A DNA stretch of 64,000 bases from Ampelocalamus luodianensis (GCA_036346255.1 CM070635.1:46031715-46095714); one strand, 5' to 3'; shown: positions 36,219-48,910, counted from the first letter of the stretch. Translations and numbers: made by a program. Notes: a model not told the origin generated them from the letters alone.

Positions 36219-37589
36219 TTAGCTGTACTGGACGAAGGAGCGGTAGACGGCGCTGGGAGCCCAGTTGGCCGGGATGATCTGGTTGGCCACCAGCTGCTTG
36301 CCGGACTCGTTGGTGATGCGGAGCGAGAAGGGCGCCGTGAGACGGTGGCCGGAGTCGAGCCTCCAGATGGAGCCCCACGACTCGCGCATCGGCGTCCACG
36401 ACGCCGAGTTGGACTCCATGAGGTCCACCTGCACCACGTCGCCGTCGCCGTCCTCGTACTCGACGAGCACCGCGAAGTAGACGGGGTTCGAGCCCTCCTC
36501 CACGTGGAAGGTCACCTTCATGCCAGGGAAGTTGCAGGGCACTCTGAATGAAACCAACAATCCATGTGTTAGTGCTACATGTTTGCGTCAGATTATCGTT
36601 TAATTTTGTCGATCGATGATGTTCAGAGTAGGAGTAAGTTACAACCGGAGCCGACAAATTGTAAAGTGGCTGTACTAATTAGAGTATTTCTGCGAATCTC
36701 TTTGGGTCCCAGTTAAACCGGCCGGTCGCTGTCGTTAAAGTTTAGTTGCGCAAAAGTACAAGTGCTCCACAGCACAAGTAGCTGGGCGAGCTAGCTTATT
36801 ATTCTGTTCAGGTAGGGCCAAATTGGTTCGATCGTGCAGCGAATATTGAATGAATGTTAATGACCGACCTCTTGAACTGGATGTCGATGATGCCGGCGTG
36901 GCGGAGCTCGTCGTTGCGGCCGGGCTGGGCCATGGCGCCGAACGCCGTGCCGCTGAGGTCGAAGTGGTACTTGGCGACGGGGTAGTAGTTCATGTCGGTG
37001 ATGATCACCGTCTCCGGGTTGCCGGAGCAGGCGGCGTTGTTGGTGCATCTAATCTGAAAAGGCAAAGCAAACAGTCAAGACTGTCTTTCTCGATCCAAAC
37101 TCCATTTCCACCAGGGCAAGTACCGCCATTAATTAACGTCCGTCGTGGAAAAAGCTTTGACCAATTTATCAATTTTCGCACCTGGTAGCAGGAGCCGCAG
37201 CCCTTGCCGTCCTTGAACAGGGGCTCGTTGCCGCAGGACGTCATGGCCGAGAACGGCGGCATGTTCACGCCCTTGAACCCGCACGCACCACCTGCACATC
37301 GACCGGTGCATGCGCATGAGCCACCGCATATTACACGCGGAAAGAACACAACATGCAAGTGTATTAACGATCGATCGTTCAAGGTATATTACACCGGCAT
37401 GTACGTACCGTCGTCATCAGGGCCGGCGCCGGTGGGCGCGCCGTACCATGTGGCCCTGGCAGCCTCCCAGTTGGGGTCGGCGGTGAAGGCGGAGGCGTTA
37501 AAGTTGGCCGGCCTCGCGCCGGAGGCATACGTGACAAGGAGGGGGAAGAGTGCAACAAGTGCAACGACATTGGAGGAGAGGGCGGCCAT
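36219..37589 (-). CDS. EXPB: beta-expansin, unit 3 (four exons)
   Basis: A secreted beta-expansin. Exons on the minus strand are 37409-37589, 37182-37291, 36869-37053 and 36219-36543 (introns 117, 128 and 325 bp; phases 1, 0, 2). The product is 266 aa: signal peptide about 1-24, sequon N31-A-S, TWYG at 47-50, HFD at 127-129, and a CBM63 domain ending VQYS. The ATG at 37589 matches the paralogues; in-frame non-ATG codons run upstream. Two differences stand out. The loop after DLMES in the C-terminal domain is 5-6 residues shorter than in the other three genes, losing the AYGGPP segment. Exon 2 encodes GVNMPPFSA where the others have NQYPF. Promoter and frame are intact, so expression is likely. 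Confidence 0.95.
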
Positions 37590-37715
37590 CTTAGCTAGCA
37601 GCACTACAATTCTCTACTTCTCCAAGCTTGAGAGAGAGTAGTACTAGTGTGCTAAGCAGATTGGAGGGTGTTGATCTGTGTTTTGATGGTCAGGGAAGAG
37701 CACACCGCGGGGGTA

Positions 37716-37721
37716 TTTATA
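37716..37721 (-). promoter_or_regulatory. TATA box of unit-3 expansin
   Basis: TATAAATA-type box on the minus strand, about 127 bp upstream of the ATG, in the context GCCTATAAATACC. Confidence 0.75.
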
Positions 37722-37925
37722 GGCAGGCAGGCGACGCGATCGCCATCAACGGTCGTTGCACCCGACGTGCTTTGTTTAGGGGTCACATGGCTACGGGAGG
37801 AAATCATGGGAGGAAAGAAATGGAGGCTTCGCTTCGGTTCACGAGTGCACGTACTGTTAAAAATGAAATCACATCTTGGCAGTTCTCGCATGTTGTGGAG
37901 TATGGACAGTACGTACCTGCCTGTT
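37722..37925 (-). promoter_or_regulatory. conserved proximal promoter, unit 3
   Basis: Aligns with 6103-6300 and 10548-10745: GTCGTTGCACCCGACGTGC, TCACATGGCTACGG, GGAGGCTTCG and TTCACGAGTGCACGTAC, with small indels. Confidence 0.6.
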
Positions 37926-38747
37926 CACGGATTCCCGGGAAATTCATATTCTCTTTCAGAAATGTATGTGCAGCTCTTTATTACATCGTAGTAGGAATGG
38001 AAGATTCGGGCACAATTAACCGGGAACAGCATGCAGGAACGGCAGGTTTACAATGAAAACATGCATGGACGTTAGTCTGCCTATTATTGGAGGCAATCAT
38101 TGTATCGAACCTGTGAAACAACAGGCTTGTATGTGTGATCACCGAATTGAATCATGTGTGAAGTTGTGTTGTAGAGGTACCTAATTTGTTTAGGTTTCCT
38201 GGAAAAGAAAAAACAAGGGTACGTACGTACGATTCCATTGATAGATACAATGATACGTGCATATATGTTGCTGTCCCTTTAAAATTGGGATATGCATGGT
38301 GGTTGCAAGATACCCTGCAAAGTGCAGAGGGAATGGAGTCGCCGCCTAAGTTTTAGGACACGCTGAACACAACTGTCTTGAGTTTTTTAGAGAGACAGAG
38401 ATGCAACTGTCCTGTACTACTGATTTCTGATGCATTAAAAACCTGACCTTAGTTCTTGCTCTAAGCGACTGGCTAAGTTCAGCTGTGATTAACTGATTAT
38501 CACAAGCAAGCAACAGACTGTTGCATCACATCCTCAAAAAAACATTTGATGAGTTGATTACAGTTACTGGTACCAAAAAGCTTGATGAATCAACCGCTTC
38601 AAAAGCACTATCCTATAGATCAGCAAATCTTAGCCTTGTACTCTTCAGATTTCCAATTTTTCATTAAGCAAGAAGCAGAGCATTTCCGAATTCCGATATC
38701 CGTGAATTAGCAGTTTGTTTAGCAAATATAGACAAAAGTAACAGTGT
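37926..38747. other. gene-free 5' flank of expansin unit 3
   Basis: Aligns in patches with 6400-7000 (GGAGGCAATCATTGTATCGA, ACACAACTGT, GACCTTAG/TTTGCTCTT). No gene is seen. Confidence 0.5.
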
Positions 38748-38962
38748 TGTACCACCTTACGGTACAAAATTCGCTAATAGCCCAGTCCACCCACGTGGCG
38801 GGCACGCATGCATAGCACCTCTCTTAGGCTTTCGTTCTCACTTCGTCCAAAAGAGTTAACCAGAAGTGCTACGATTTGAACTAACATTTGGACCAACATG
38901 TATTACATGCTAGCGGAATTCAATGCAAATAGGCAGTGCGGTATTAAAGGGCGGATGTTACA
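38748..38962 (-). mobile_element. solo LTR of the TRIM family
   Basis: About 215 bp related to the two LTRs at 7058-7604, with shared CATAGCCCAGTCCA-type, CTTCGTCCAAAA.AGTTAA, GTGCTACGATTTG and ATGTTACA segments. It is isolated, with no partner repeat. It lies at the far upstream end of unit 3, close to the relative position of the full TRIM in unit 1. Confidence 0.7.
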
Positions 38963-39772
38963 AGCGTGCCTTGTTTATTCCTTAAGGTTAACTCTCTGTC
39001 TTAGAGATCATCGTTCCAACATTTTCTGTTCAAGAATCAGTTTTTTGAGAGTAAACAATCAGGTGTTTTCACTTTTCAGGGCTCGAGCTGCCTGGACTCA
39101 AAACTATTGAACCCAAACCAAACCTGTGCGTTGTTGGGTTGGGCCCATACTACCTGAAGCCGAGCCCATAACTTTCAGTTGGAAAAAAAATCGACAGGCC
39201 AGCCCAAAAGTAAAAGAAACAGACCAGACTAATCCTAAAATAACATGAGTTTAGGTATACTTGTACACATGTCGCACTACCTAAAGCCTGATCACTCGCA
39301 TTTCCAACTGGAGCAGCTGCAAGCCTGCAAGTTGCCAGCAAATCGTCCGAGATTACACCAAGCTAAGCTAAGCTAGGTAACCAACCAGCCAGCGCATAAC
39401 GCCTTGGGTTGTTAGAGTGAGAAAGGGGCGTGGCTTCTGAGAAGTCAAGAGGCAAGGGGGCCCGCGGGCACTATGATTTCACATGCGCAGCTGACACCTC
39501 TGTAGCAACCACCACGTTGCGTTAACATCGCGAGCGAGAACCACCTCACATGCCGCACCGGCGCCATGTGACCGCGCGAGCCGACTCGCTTAGCCGCGCG
39601 CAACGCTATCCCGCCCGTTCGCCCGTCCATTTCCGACGTGGGGGAGGTCGCCCCGCGCGCCCGTCGCGCCCCCAATCCAACTAGCTACGTGTCCGTCCGT
39701 TTAACGATCAGCTCGGTGTTATTATTGGCATTATTGCTGTTGTTATTGCATAGTTGTTTTCGCAATCGATTT

Positions 39773-39952
39773 TGCTATTTTTAAGTTGTCTGAAATTTTT
39801 TTAAGTGTAAGTCACTTATTGTGATCATTGGATTTATGTAGAGATTGGTATGTCATATGATTGGATATTGATCCAATGGATATCATATTATTGGATATTG
39901 ATACAACAAGTGACTTAAACTTAAAAAATTTCAAACAATTTATAAATAGACA
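39773..39952. mobile_element. small MITE, copy 1
   Basis: About 180 bp with terminal inverted repeats of about 45 bp: TTAAGTTGTCTGAAATTTTT at the left, and the inverse of AAAATTTCAAACAATTTATA at the right. Non-coding. A relative lies at 41744-41907. Confidence 0.6.
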
Positions 39953-41743
39953 GTACCTTTCGCAATATATTCATTTCAGATAAGAAGGGGGCTAAAGATG
40001 TGGACCGTACTGTCAGGAAGCAACGCAGTATCAACGACGATGGAGCCGGGCACTTGGTTGGGACTGCAACGCGCACTGCGGTGTTTCTGCGTTTCCCCGT
40101 TTTTCCGTCCAGAGGCAAACACACGAATAAAGTTACTTTCGTTTCAGACTAGCTCGTACTAAGCCCGGCTCAGGCGAGTTGGACACTCGCGCACATTTCG
40201 TTCGTACTAGAGAAATTAGCAACACTATGCTAAAACTAAAAAATCCTTCTAAAAAAGTTAAGCTACGACGGCTGCCACGCACTACATGCACGCATGAGAA
40301 CGTGTGCTACACGGTTGAAAATTAAGATTCCACTAACCACTCGCGTACCATGCACCGAGAACATATAATCCCATTCACACATAACGGTCATAAACTACTA
40401 CTAGAGTGTCAGCCACGGTTTGTTTGACCCTTGCAAGAGATAATTTACTAGTAGAAAACAAAGGGGATCATTAGGTGCCGCTAAATGCTAATGCAGAGTG
40501 CGTAAAAAAAACCCGGATGTCCTATTGTATTTGTACCCTTCAAACGGACGCCGCCACGTACACACTGAAGACAACTATTCAGATCACCGCCGGCCGTGCA
40601 CGCTGCACCGGCCACCGACGGGAAAATTTATCCGTCCGAAGCTGCGACCACCACCATAAATTCAGCATGGTATGGCCGGCCCGTATGGGCGTGCCTAGTC
40701 AGAGGTCGCGTCGCATGCTACTACTGAAAATGTAAAATGTGTGTACCGCTAGTCCGCTACCACTCCAGTCAGTCGGTTACTTTTGAGTTTTTATCTGCAT
40801 CTACCATTCTTACCGTCTTTAAGGTATGTTTAATAGTTTGTTTTTTTATATTGTCTTTAACATCTTTTATGTCTTAAGATATTTTTAGAGATAACTATTC
40901 CAATACATTGTCTCTTGAGCTGTCTTTTTAAAACCTCACAAGCATTTAAGTTTTACATGAATCAAATGCTTTGTTTTGCGTGAATAAACGACGACTGCGC
41001 TCCAACAGCAAAAAACTTCGTCGCTAATGTTTTGTTTCGCGTGATGCACCCGATGCTTCTTGAGAGAACGGTCTCATTCTCTCTACTCTTTCACTCCTCC
41101 ACAACATTAGAAAACATATATAACAATCTTAGAGACAGCTGAAATAGCACTATTGAAGATGCCTTTACCGATGGGCCGGGTAAGTATTAAAGGAAGTGGG
41201 CCAGGGGTGGCGTGCGTTGAGACAGTTTTTCTCGTTAGAGTGGGAACAGAATAAAGGCCCCAAACGCAGGCGCCCTTCCCAAGAAAAGGGCCGTTGGTGG
41301 TGGGCCGCCCGGCGACGCTCTTCTCATCTCAACTGGATTTGCTTCCTTGCCTTGTAGCCGTCCGATGAGGCCATCAACATTCATCTGTGCCGTCTGATTT
41401 CTTAACCTCTCACTGCCATGTGGTCCGTCTGGACTCTAGGCATTGCCCGTTAAAGAAGTCCTTGCTTGCTCTGCTCGTTGCTGCGGGCAGAAGCGCCTTG
41501 ATTTACGGCCATTTGCAGCGTGTCTTGGGGGCCCAAGGGGGGGAAATTCCTTGCGAGGACGGAGCCCCAATCCACGGCAAGCATCACTCACTGCCCTTTG
41601 GAACTTGACTTTTGATTGATTAACTAATTGGTGATTTTATCCGGCCTGACGGATAGAATCATAGAATATTATGTCATCCTTTCGTTTGGGGATGTTTGGG
41701 TAAAGCTAAAGGAAGGGATAAGGGCTGGTGGTTATGTTTACGG

Positions 41744-41907
41744 ATTTGCTATTTCTAAGTTGTCTAAAAAATTTTAAGTTTAAATTAATTATTATGGTTG
41801 TTGGATCGGTGCAGAGATTGATGTGTTATATGATTGAATTTTAATTCAATAGATGAAAATATGACTTTTGCTTAAGAAAATTTCAATCACTCTACGAATA
41901 GGTATCG
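41744..41907. mobile_element. small MITE, copy 2
   Basis: About 164 bp. The left end TTTGCTATTTCTAAGTTGTC matches copy 1; the right end AAAATTTCAATCACTCTACG is the diverged inverse. Non-coding. Confidence 0.55.
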
Positions 41908-43484
41908 TATGTCATATTGTCATGTCCGTGCGCTACTGCTGCTACTCATTAACTCAGCTCCCTTGCCCCCGGCCCAGTGCAACGAACTCTGTGGCATCCA
42001 TGGCGAAGCATCTCGACGACGGCATTCGTGCTCCGGGTGACATTGCACTATGCCATTAGTCTCCCCTGCTCCTGGTTTCCTGCAAGAACAAAGGGGGTGG
42101 GGTTGAAACATAGCATTATCCTCTGCACTGGAACTTGAGGCTGGCAAAATCTTCAGTTCCACTTGTTCTTGGTTGCAATCGTCTCAGTCATGGCTTCTCC
42201 TGAACTCGTGGTAGCATTGGCATCTTCTTCTCGAGAAACGAGGAGGGTGTAAGCAACTAAGCAAGAGACAAAAGACTGGACGCATGGATGACAATGTGCT
42301 AGCACTACTCCAGCTTTTGTTGCGTATCGATATTAATTCTTCGGTTGCCGCCTCCGTTGCGTCTCCATTCAATGTTGGCTTGCAGCGGCAACCACCTCCC
42401 TCCCGGAAAGCTGGTGGTTTGTAGCGAAGCCTCGCGTGCTAAAGATCTCGGGCAGATTAACCGAAAAGAAAGCAAGGCTCTGTGCAGGGCACCGGAGCGG
42501 TAAGGGTACCTAGCCGCAAGTGCAGATTTAAAGTTGCCACTCATGTGTCTACCTGCCGTTTTACTGAAAGAGACATGTAAGGTTCAGAGCAGTTTCTCCG
42601 AACTGTTTACGTAGGAAAAAACGGCCGGTTTATGAATCGGCCTAACCGTAACGAGCGGAGATCCGTCGAGACGGCATGTGAATTGTCGTCTGCTCACATG
42701 CATTACATTACATCACCCATGTTAAACACCGCTTTCCCGGCTGAGTTGAGACTTATCCGCCCTTCCGTCGCTACCTCATATCTTCCCCCCTCTCGATGGA
42801 TCTCTGCATGTGCACCTCTCTCTCTCTCTCTCTTTTTTTCTGTTCGGCTGTTGTAATCATGTCCACGTAGAAACTCTGGCACTGCTAAATACTGGTATAA
42901 ACAGTGGTACTGATGACTGGTCGTCTTTTGTTTAGAATTCAGATGCAGATGCTGCTGTGAATGATTATCCTGGTAGTTGTGTGCGTAGATTGCTGTTGGC
43001 CATGCCTTGTTGCGGTAATGATACGAGGCATGCAGCTAATTGAAGCATGCATGTATTTAAGAATTCAGAAAACAATGTCTTGGAGAGACTCGGTGGATAA
43101 GTGCAGTACTGTTGTACTGTGCATCATTGCCGGGTGCAGACCGAACTTTAAATTGTTATAGTTTACTCGATATTCCTGGATGCATGCCATGACATCATAT
43201 GATTCGCGAGACGGTTGCGTTGCATAATTGTGCTACCGGCCGGCAGGAGTCTTCACCAAACCAACCAAATTATTCCTGACAACTCCCTCCATGGATGGAT
43301 CAGGGTCTTCAGATCTAATCTAACGAAGCAACGTACATCAGGCGCAATATTTTAACTTTATATTTGATTATGAGGTAAATATCATAAATAAATAGATATG
43401 CATAAATCAATACTAACAACAAGTAACATATTGTACTTCGATATATACGCAAGATCAGAGTCGTTCGGTCGCACAAACGACTTA

Positions 43485-43790
43485 CAGTAGGGTTTGATGA
43501 AGAACACAAAGTAAAGCGGACACGGTGTGGAAGTAGACAATGTCGAGGAAGAAGTCGGACGGTCGCGCAGATGCACTGCCCAGAAACCTTATTGTCATCC
43601 TGTGCAGGTACTCTCGACGACAACGGTTCAAAGATAGCCGCTCTCCTTTCTTCCCGGTGCACACCAAGAAGGAAGGCCGTCGTGGTACAATAGCTCAACA
43701 TCACAACACAATTCACCAGAGGAGGAAGACGAAATAAGAAAGGAATGGAGAAATTCTTCTTCTTTTTTATTTTGGACATCTCTAGGTGAT
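43485..43790 (-). repeat. terminal direct repeat, left
   Basis: Shares TTGATGAAGAACA.AAAG, GTCGAGGAAGAAG, CAGAAACCTTATTGTC, CCCGGTGCACACC and ACACAATTCACC with 48911-49215. Probable 3' LTR portion of the Gypsy element. Confidence 0.7.
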
Positions 43791-44444
43791 GAACTTTGTT
43801 GGTCCGATCTTTCGATGAGAATGATAACTTTCGATTGAATGTTGATCAACTCTCACAATCCAGGCTACGAACACAGCATGCACGAAATCAAGCAATCGCT
43901 GAACTAATCACCAAGTCGTTATCAACCGTGTTAAAGACCCCATTGACTGATCACAAAGATCAATTCCTGCAAGCAATCGAAGAACAAGCAAGAACGAGAA
44001 ACAAGTAATTTGAATTGCAGATATATGATTGAGTACAAAAGTGGGATTCTGCATAGGGTCGTTTTTACGACTGGTCTAGCTGACACAAGCAAAGAATAAG
44101 AATTTTCACAGTGAAAAAACTAAACAAATGAAATCCAAGGACTAAAAGTGACGTCCACAAAGCTTATACGGTGGTGGTGGTTGGGGGGTCGGCCTAGGGT
44201 TTGTGCGCCACCAGGGGAGCACACACAACATGGGCTTGGATCCCAACACTATTACAAGGCCTAAGTTGGCCTAACAGGTGACGTAGCACCTCTCTTTGAT
44301 GATTGTGATGTGTAGGCAGTGAATTTGAAGGTGGGGCTAGATCCGTTGGAAAGGTCTCGTCATAAGCTTTCCATCAAGTACTCGAACACCTCCAACGGAC
44401 TCAATATGTGAAAGTTATGATCGTTTTAAGTTGATGTTGTCATG

Positions 44445-44786
44445 CTAACTCCGAATTGGTCTGGGATTGAAATATGGGCGGCCTGGCCTTGCTGTGGTAG
44501 TAGTGTTGCTCCCCTCACCTTGGTTCCTGAGTAGAATAAAATCACATGATTTAGGTAGCAATCCATCCTCAATAGGAAAATTATGAACTCCTAGAAACGA
44601 AGTTACCTGATAGTTCAATTGACGTGCACGAGCTCTTGTGATTGGACCTTGCAAGGGCATAGGTTCAGATCTATTATGAGGAGTGTTGGTTGTATGCATG
44701 GAAGTGATGTTCTCATCATCCCCCCCTTCTTGCATTTGAGTCGTTCTCAACTCAAGCTCATCTTCTTCACCCAAATATAGCTTCAA
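44445..44786 (-). pseudogene. Gypsy polyprotein C-terminal tail
   Basis: A 113-codon open piece with GPITRARARQLNYQV, a sequence found near the C terminus of plant Gypsy polyproteins after integrase. No chromodomain is recognised. Confidence 0.6.
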
Positions 44787-45152
44787 ATCTGCAATGTTAA
44801 ACGTGGGACTAACCCCGAATTCTGCAGGCAGATCAAGCTTATATACATTATCATTACTCTTAGCAACACCTTGAATGGACCATCAGCTCTAAGCATCAAC
44901 TTAGACTTTATCAATTCAGAAAATCTATCTTTGCGCAAATGTAACTATACGAGATCACCAAGTTGAAAAATTAAACTCTTTCTACCCTGACTACTAGCAA
45001 CCTTATACTCGGCATTCATGCGCTCTATGTTTTCTTTAGTTGTTTTATGCAGTTTAAGGACAAAGTCAGCACACGTCTTAGCATCTAAATTTACTTTTTA
45101 GAAGTAGAAATAGGCAATAAAACAATAAAAGCGCGATAATTAAAGCCATATA

Positions 45153-46965
45153 TTACCTAAAAGGGCTCATATTTGTGGTAGAATGCAGTAATCTGTTGTA
45201 AGCAAACTCTACATGAGGTAAATATTCTTCCCACATCTTTAAGTTTTTCTTCAAAACAGTCCTCAACATAGTTGATAACGTGTGGTTGACAACTTCAGTT
45301 TGTCCATCCGTTTGGGGTGAAAAGTAGTAGAAAACAGTAATTTGGTCCCCAATTTCGCCCAAAGGATGCACCAAAAGTGACTCAAAACTTCGCATCCCAA
45401 TCTGAAACAATGGTATTGGACACTCCATGTAGTCGAACGATCTCTATGAAAAACAAATCAGTAATATTTGTAGTATCATCGCTCTTATGACAAGGTATAA
45501 AATATATTATTTTAGAAAATCTATCCACAACAACAAAAATACTATATCTTCTCTTCTTTGTTCTAGGTAGTCATAAAACAAAGTCTATTGAAATATCCTC
45601 TCAAGGAACACTAAGCACAGGAAGAGACACATATAAATAATGTGGATTAAGTCAGGACTTAGCTTTATTGTATGTAGTATAGTGAGACACGTAGCACTCA
45701 ACATCACGCCTCATTCAGGGCCAATAGAAGTGCTCAACCAGAATGTCATCTGTCTACTTAACACCAAAGTGTCCTATCAATCCTCCGCCATGCGCCTCCT
45801 GTAACAACAAAAAACGAACAGAACTAACTGGAATGTATAGCTTGTTAGCTCTAAACACAAATCCATCACTTAACACAAATTTATTCTAGCTCTTTCTCTC
45901 TTTACAATTCAGCAAGGCATATGTAAAGTATCATCTTAAGTATAAAGTTCTTTAATTGTTTTCAAACCAAAATTTCTACAATCAAGTTGAGATAATATGG
46001 TATAATGCCTAGACAAAGCATCAGCAATAACATTCTCTTTTCCTTTCTTGTGTTTGCTAACATTTGAAACGATTCAATGAATTCTACCCATTTAGCATGT
46101 TTATGGTTCAGTTTACTGTGATTACGAATGTGCTTTAAAGATTTATTATCAGAATGTATAACAAACTCTTTAGCCCATAAATAATGTTGCCATGTCTCCA
46201 AAGCCTGAACTAAAGCATACAATTCTTTATCATAAGTAGAATAATTTAGATTAGGCCCACTCAATTTTCACTAAAATAAGCAACATGTTTACCTTCTTGT
46301 AGTAACACACCTCTAAGTCCAATTTCACTAGCATCACATTCAAACTCAAAAGTCTTACCAAAACCAGTAAGTTGGAGAAGTGACACATTTGTGAGTTTCT
46401 CCTTCAGAAAGTTGAATGATTGTTCTTGTGTAGGGCCCCAATGGAAAGGAGCACCTTTCTTGGTGAGCTCATTCAATAGTGCGATAATGGTGCTAAAATC
46501 CTTGATGAAGTGTCGATAAAATCTAGCAAAGCCATGAAAACTTCGCACTTGTGTGATCGTGTTAGGAGTCAGCCAACTCTGTATAGCCTCGATCTTGGCT
46601 CGATCAACTTCAATGCCCTGTGGAGTAACAATATAGCCAAGAAATGATACTCGGTCGGTACAAAAGGTGCACTTCTAAAGGTTACCAAATAAACATGCAT
46701 CTCATAGAGCATTAAAAAGAACACGTAAATAATCAAGATGTTCCTCAAGTGACTTGCTATATATCAATGTGCCATCAAAATATACCACCACAAATTTTTC
46801 AATGAAAACATGCAAAACCTCGTTCATTAATCTCATGAAATTACTATGTGCATTAATAAAACCGAAAGGCATCACTAACCACTTATATAAACCGAACTTA
46901 TTTTTGAAAATTGTTTTCCATTCATCTCCTAATTTTATGCGAATTTGGTGATATCTACTACGCAA
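45153..46965 (-). pseudogene. Gypsy RT, RNase H and integrase (broken)
   Basis: Domains in several frames. Reverse transcriptase: RYHQIRIKLGDEWKT, LVMPFGFINAHSNFMRLMNE, then VVYFDGTLIYSKS, where the second catalytic Asp of the YxDD block is Gly. RNase H: FHGFARFYRHFIKDFS, FECDASEIGLRGVL, YSTYDKELYALVQALETWQH, FVIHSDNKSL. Integrase: SPQTDGQTEVVNHTLSTMLR and LPHVEFAYNRLLHSTTNMSP. The regions between hold stops and frameshifts. It cannot make an active enzyme. Confidence 0.85.
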
Positions 46966-46968
46966 GTC

Positions 46969-48613
46969 TGAAAGTATCTAAGCCCCTAAAAATGATTTTA
47001 GTAATTAATATCAATAATGTATTATAGGACTAACATATGTGTTAAGATGTTTAAAGGTTTAGTCCCGGAGTTTGAACGATGACATAGAAATGGCAATGCA
47101 AAGATGATAAAAGATAGATATGGCTCAAAGCAAAGGTATCATGCAACCTAAGGATCTTTTTTTAGTTTTTACCGGTCTCGGTGTTTGGAAAAAAGACCGA
47201 ATTAGTAGGCCAGACGTCGTATTATAAAGAGGGATCATGGCTAGTAGCTTGAAAGTTTAATTTGTGCCATTTTGATCAACCATATAGCATGCATTGCATT
47301 TAGAACTATTTTGGTTTTTGCCTCTGGAAAACTGTTTAGAAAAATCGGTATGACCGCAAGTAATAAGTGGTACTATCACAGGTCGGTAGTACCAAAATCT
47401 AGATGGCGGTATGTATATTCCAGAGAGCTTGTTTTTGGGAGTTCTTTCTTGAATCCTAAAATCGGTATGATCTCAAGTGATAAGCGGTACTACCGCAGGT
47501 CGGTAGTATCGAAATCTAGATGGCGGTATGTATTTTCCAGAGAGCTCGTTTTTGGGAGTTTTTGTTCTCCCTTGGAAAACGATATGACCGTATTTCTTAA
47601 GCGATACTACCGCAGTGCGGTAGGATAAAAATTATATGGCAGTACGTTATTTCCAGAGAGGGTGTTTCTTGTGTTTTTAATCCTCTGAAAATCGGTAGTT
47701 CCATTCTAGCCGAGCGGTACTACCGTTGTGCGGTAATATCGGATTCTAGTTGGCGGTAATACCATACCTTTTTCATAAAGGCTAGTTCAGAGTATTAAAT
47801 GCAATAGTTCCGACCGTTAATCATGAAGAGCAGTAGTACCGAATTTGTTCACCGATACTACCGCAAATGCTGAAATTTTCAAGGATTTATTAAAAGGACT
47901 AGTTTTGTGGTTGGAGGCTATAAATACCCCCCACCTACACCAAGCTCAAAAACTTTTGGTCATATTGAATACTCTTGAGGCTTTGGTGCACTCTCTTTTA
48001 CTCATTTGCATTCAATTCACATTTTGACGTAGTTGAGAGCATTCAAGTGCATTGCATCATTAGTTGATCATTTTAGCACTTGATAATCTTCAACCAAGTA
48101 CTATGATTTGTTACCTTTGATGTTTGCTAGCACCTAGACGGCTTGAAGAAGAATTTGCGCGGTGATCACTTCAAGGAAGCTTGTGAAGTGACCCAGCAAG
48201 GAATTGTGAAGCGGTTGTGTGTTCACCATCTCCGGAGAGGAGGAAGAGCAATGATAGTTATCGAGGGAAGTACTCGTGTGGGGCCAACTTGATTCGTTCA
48301 AGTTTTCTCAACGTGAACTAGTGAAGACCGGTAAATCTTCGATACCATGAGAAAAACATCAAGTGTCTATATTGTAGTTTTCCTCTCTTGTATTTACGTT
48401 TCCACATTTATTTTTCTAGCTCACTTGTGTAGATTTCTTGCTAGAATTGCTTTAGTAATTTTGAGTTGCCTTAGCAAATATTGATCATAGACTTTAAGCT
48501 TATGCTAGTATTTCTTCATTAAAATCACAATTGTTAAAATGGTTAGAGCACAAGAATTTTTATAACCTCCTATTCACCCCCCCCCCCCCTAATCGGTAAT
48601 CCGTGATCCTACA
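46969..48613. mobile_element. 1.6-kb solo LTR (SIRE/Maximus-like)
   Basis: Begins TGAAAGTATCTAAGCCCC and ends CCGTGATCCTACA, with a perfect 5-bp duplication AAGTC (46964-46968 and 48614-48618). It interrupts the reverse transcriptase of the surrounding Gypsy relic. The terminal pattern and the C-run shortly before the end resemble grass SIRE/Maximus Copia LTRs; the family name is inferred. No coding sequence. Confidence 0.85.
47341..47760. repeat. tandem repeat of ~117 bp inside solo LTR
   Basis: Four diverged units start at about 47341, 47458, 47576 and 47688 (AAAATCGGTATGA). Each contains a CGGTACTACCG-type short palindrome and GGCGGTA..TTCCAGAGAG. Further CGGTAGTA motifs continue to about 47870. 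Confidence 0.75.
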
Positions 48614-48618
48614 AAGTC

Positions 48619-48910
48619 AACTTTAGAAAACACAGTAGAGCTACTTAATTCATTAAGCATGTCGTATAACCTAAGAATAGGATGATGATATCTAATGGTA
48701 ATATTATTAATAGCTCGACAATCAACACACGTACGCTATGATTCATCTTTCTTAGGAACGAAAATTACAGTAACAACACAAGAACTAAGACTTTCACGTA
48801 CGTACCCTTTGTCAAGTAAGTCTTGCACTTAACGTTGAATCTCCTTAGTCTCCTTTGGATTAGTCCTATATGACGCTTGATTGGGTAGGAAAGCTCCTGG
48901 GATTAGTCTT
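48619..48910 (-). pseudogene. Gypsy reverse transcriptase N-terminal part
   Basis: Minus-strand frame gives ASYRTNPKETKEIQR, a stop, VQDLLDKGYVRES, FVPKKDES, a stop, then CVDCRAINNITIRYHHPI, the first reverse transcriptase blocks. It continues beyond the solo LTR at 46968. Upstream sequence (gag, protease) is missing. Confidence 0.8.

Larger units (their letters stand above)
38963..43484. other. gene-free intergenic region with two MITEs
   Basis: No gene is recognised over 4.5 kb. It contains a GC-rich patch at 39.45-39.7 kb, a mixed region at 40.5-40.7 kb, a (CT)n tract at about 42815-42834, and two related MITEs (listed separately). Short open frames here show no family signature. Confidence 0.5.

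Noticed and set aside
41900..42545. Several 60-80 codon frames near 42 kb
   Set aside because: Short, overlapping on both strands, with no family signature; they could be exon debris but cannot be supported.
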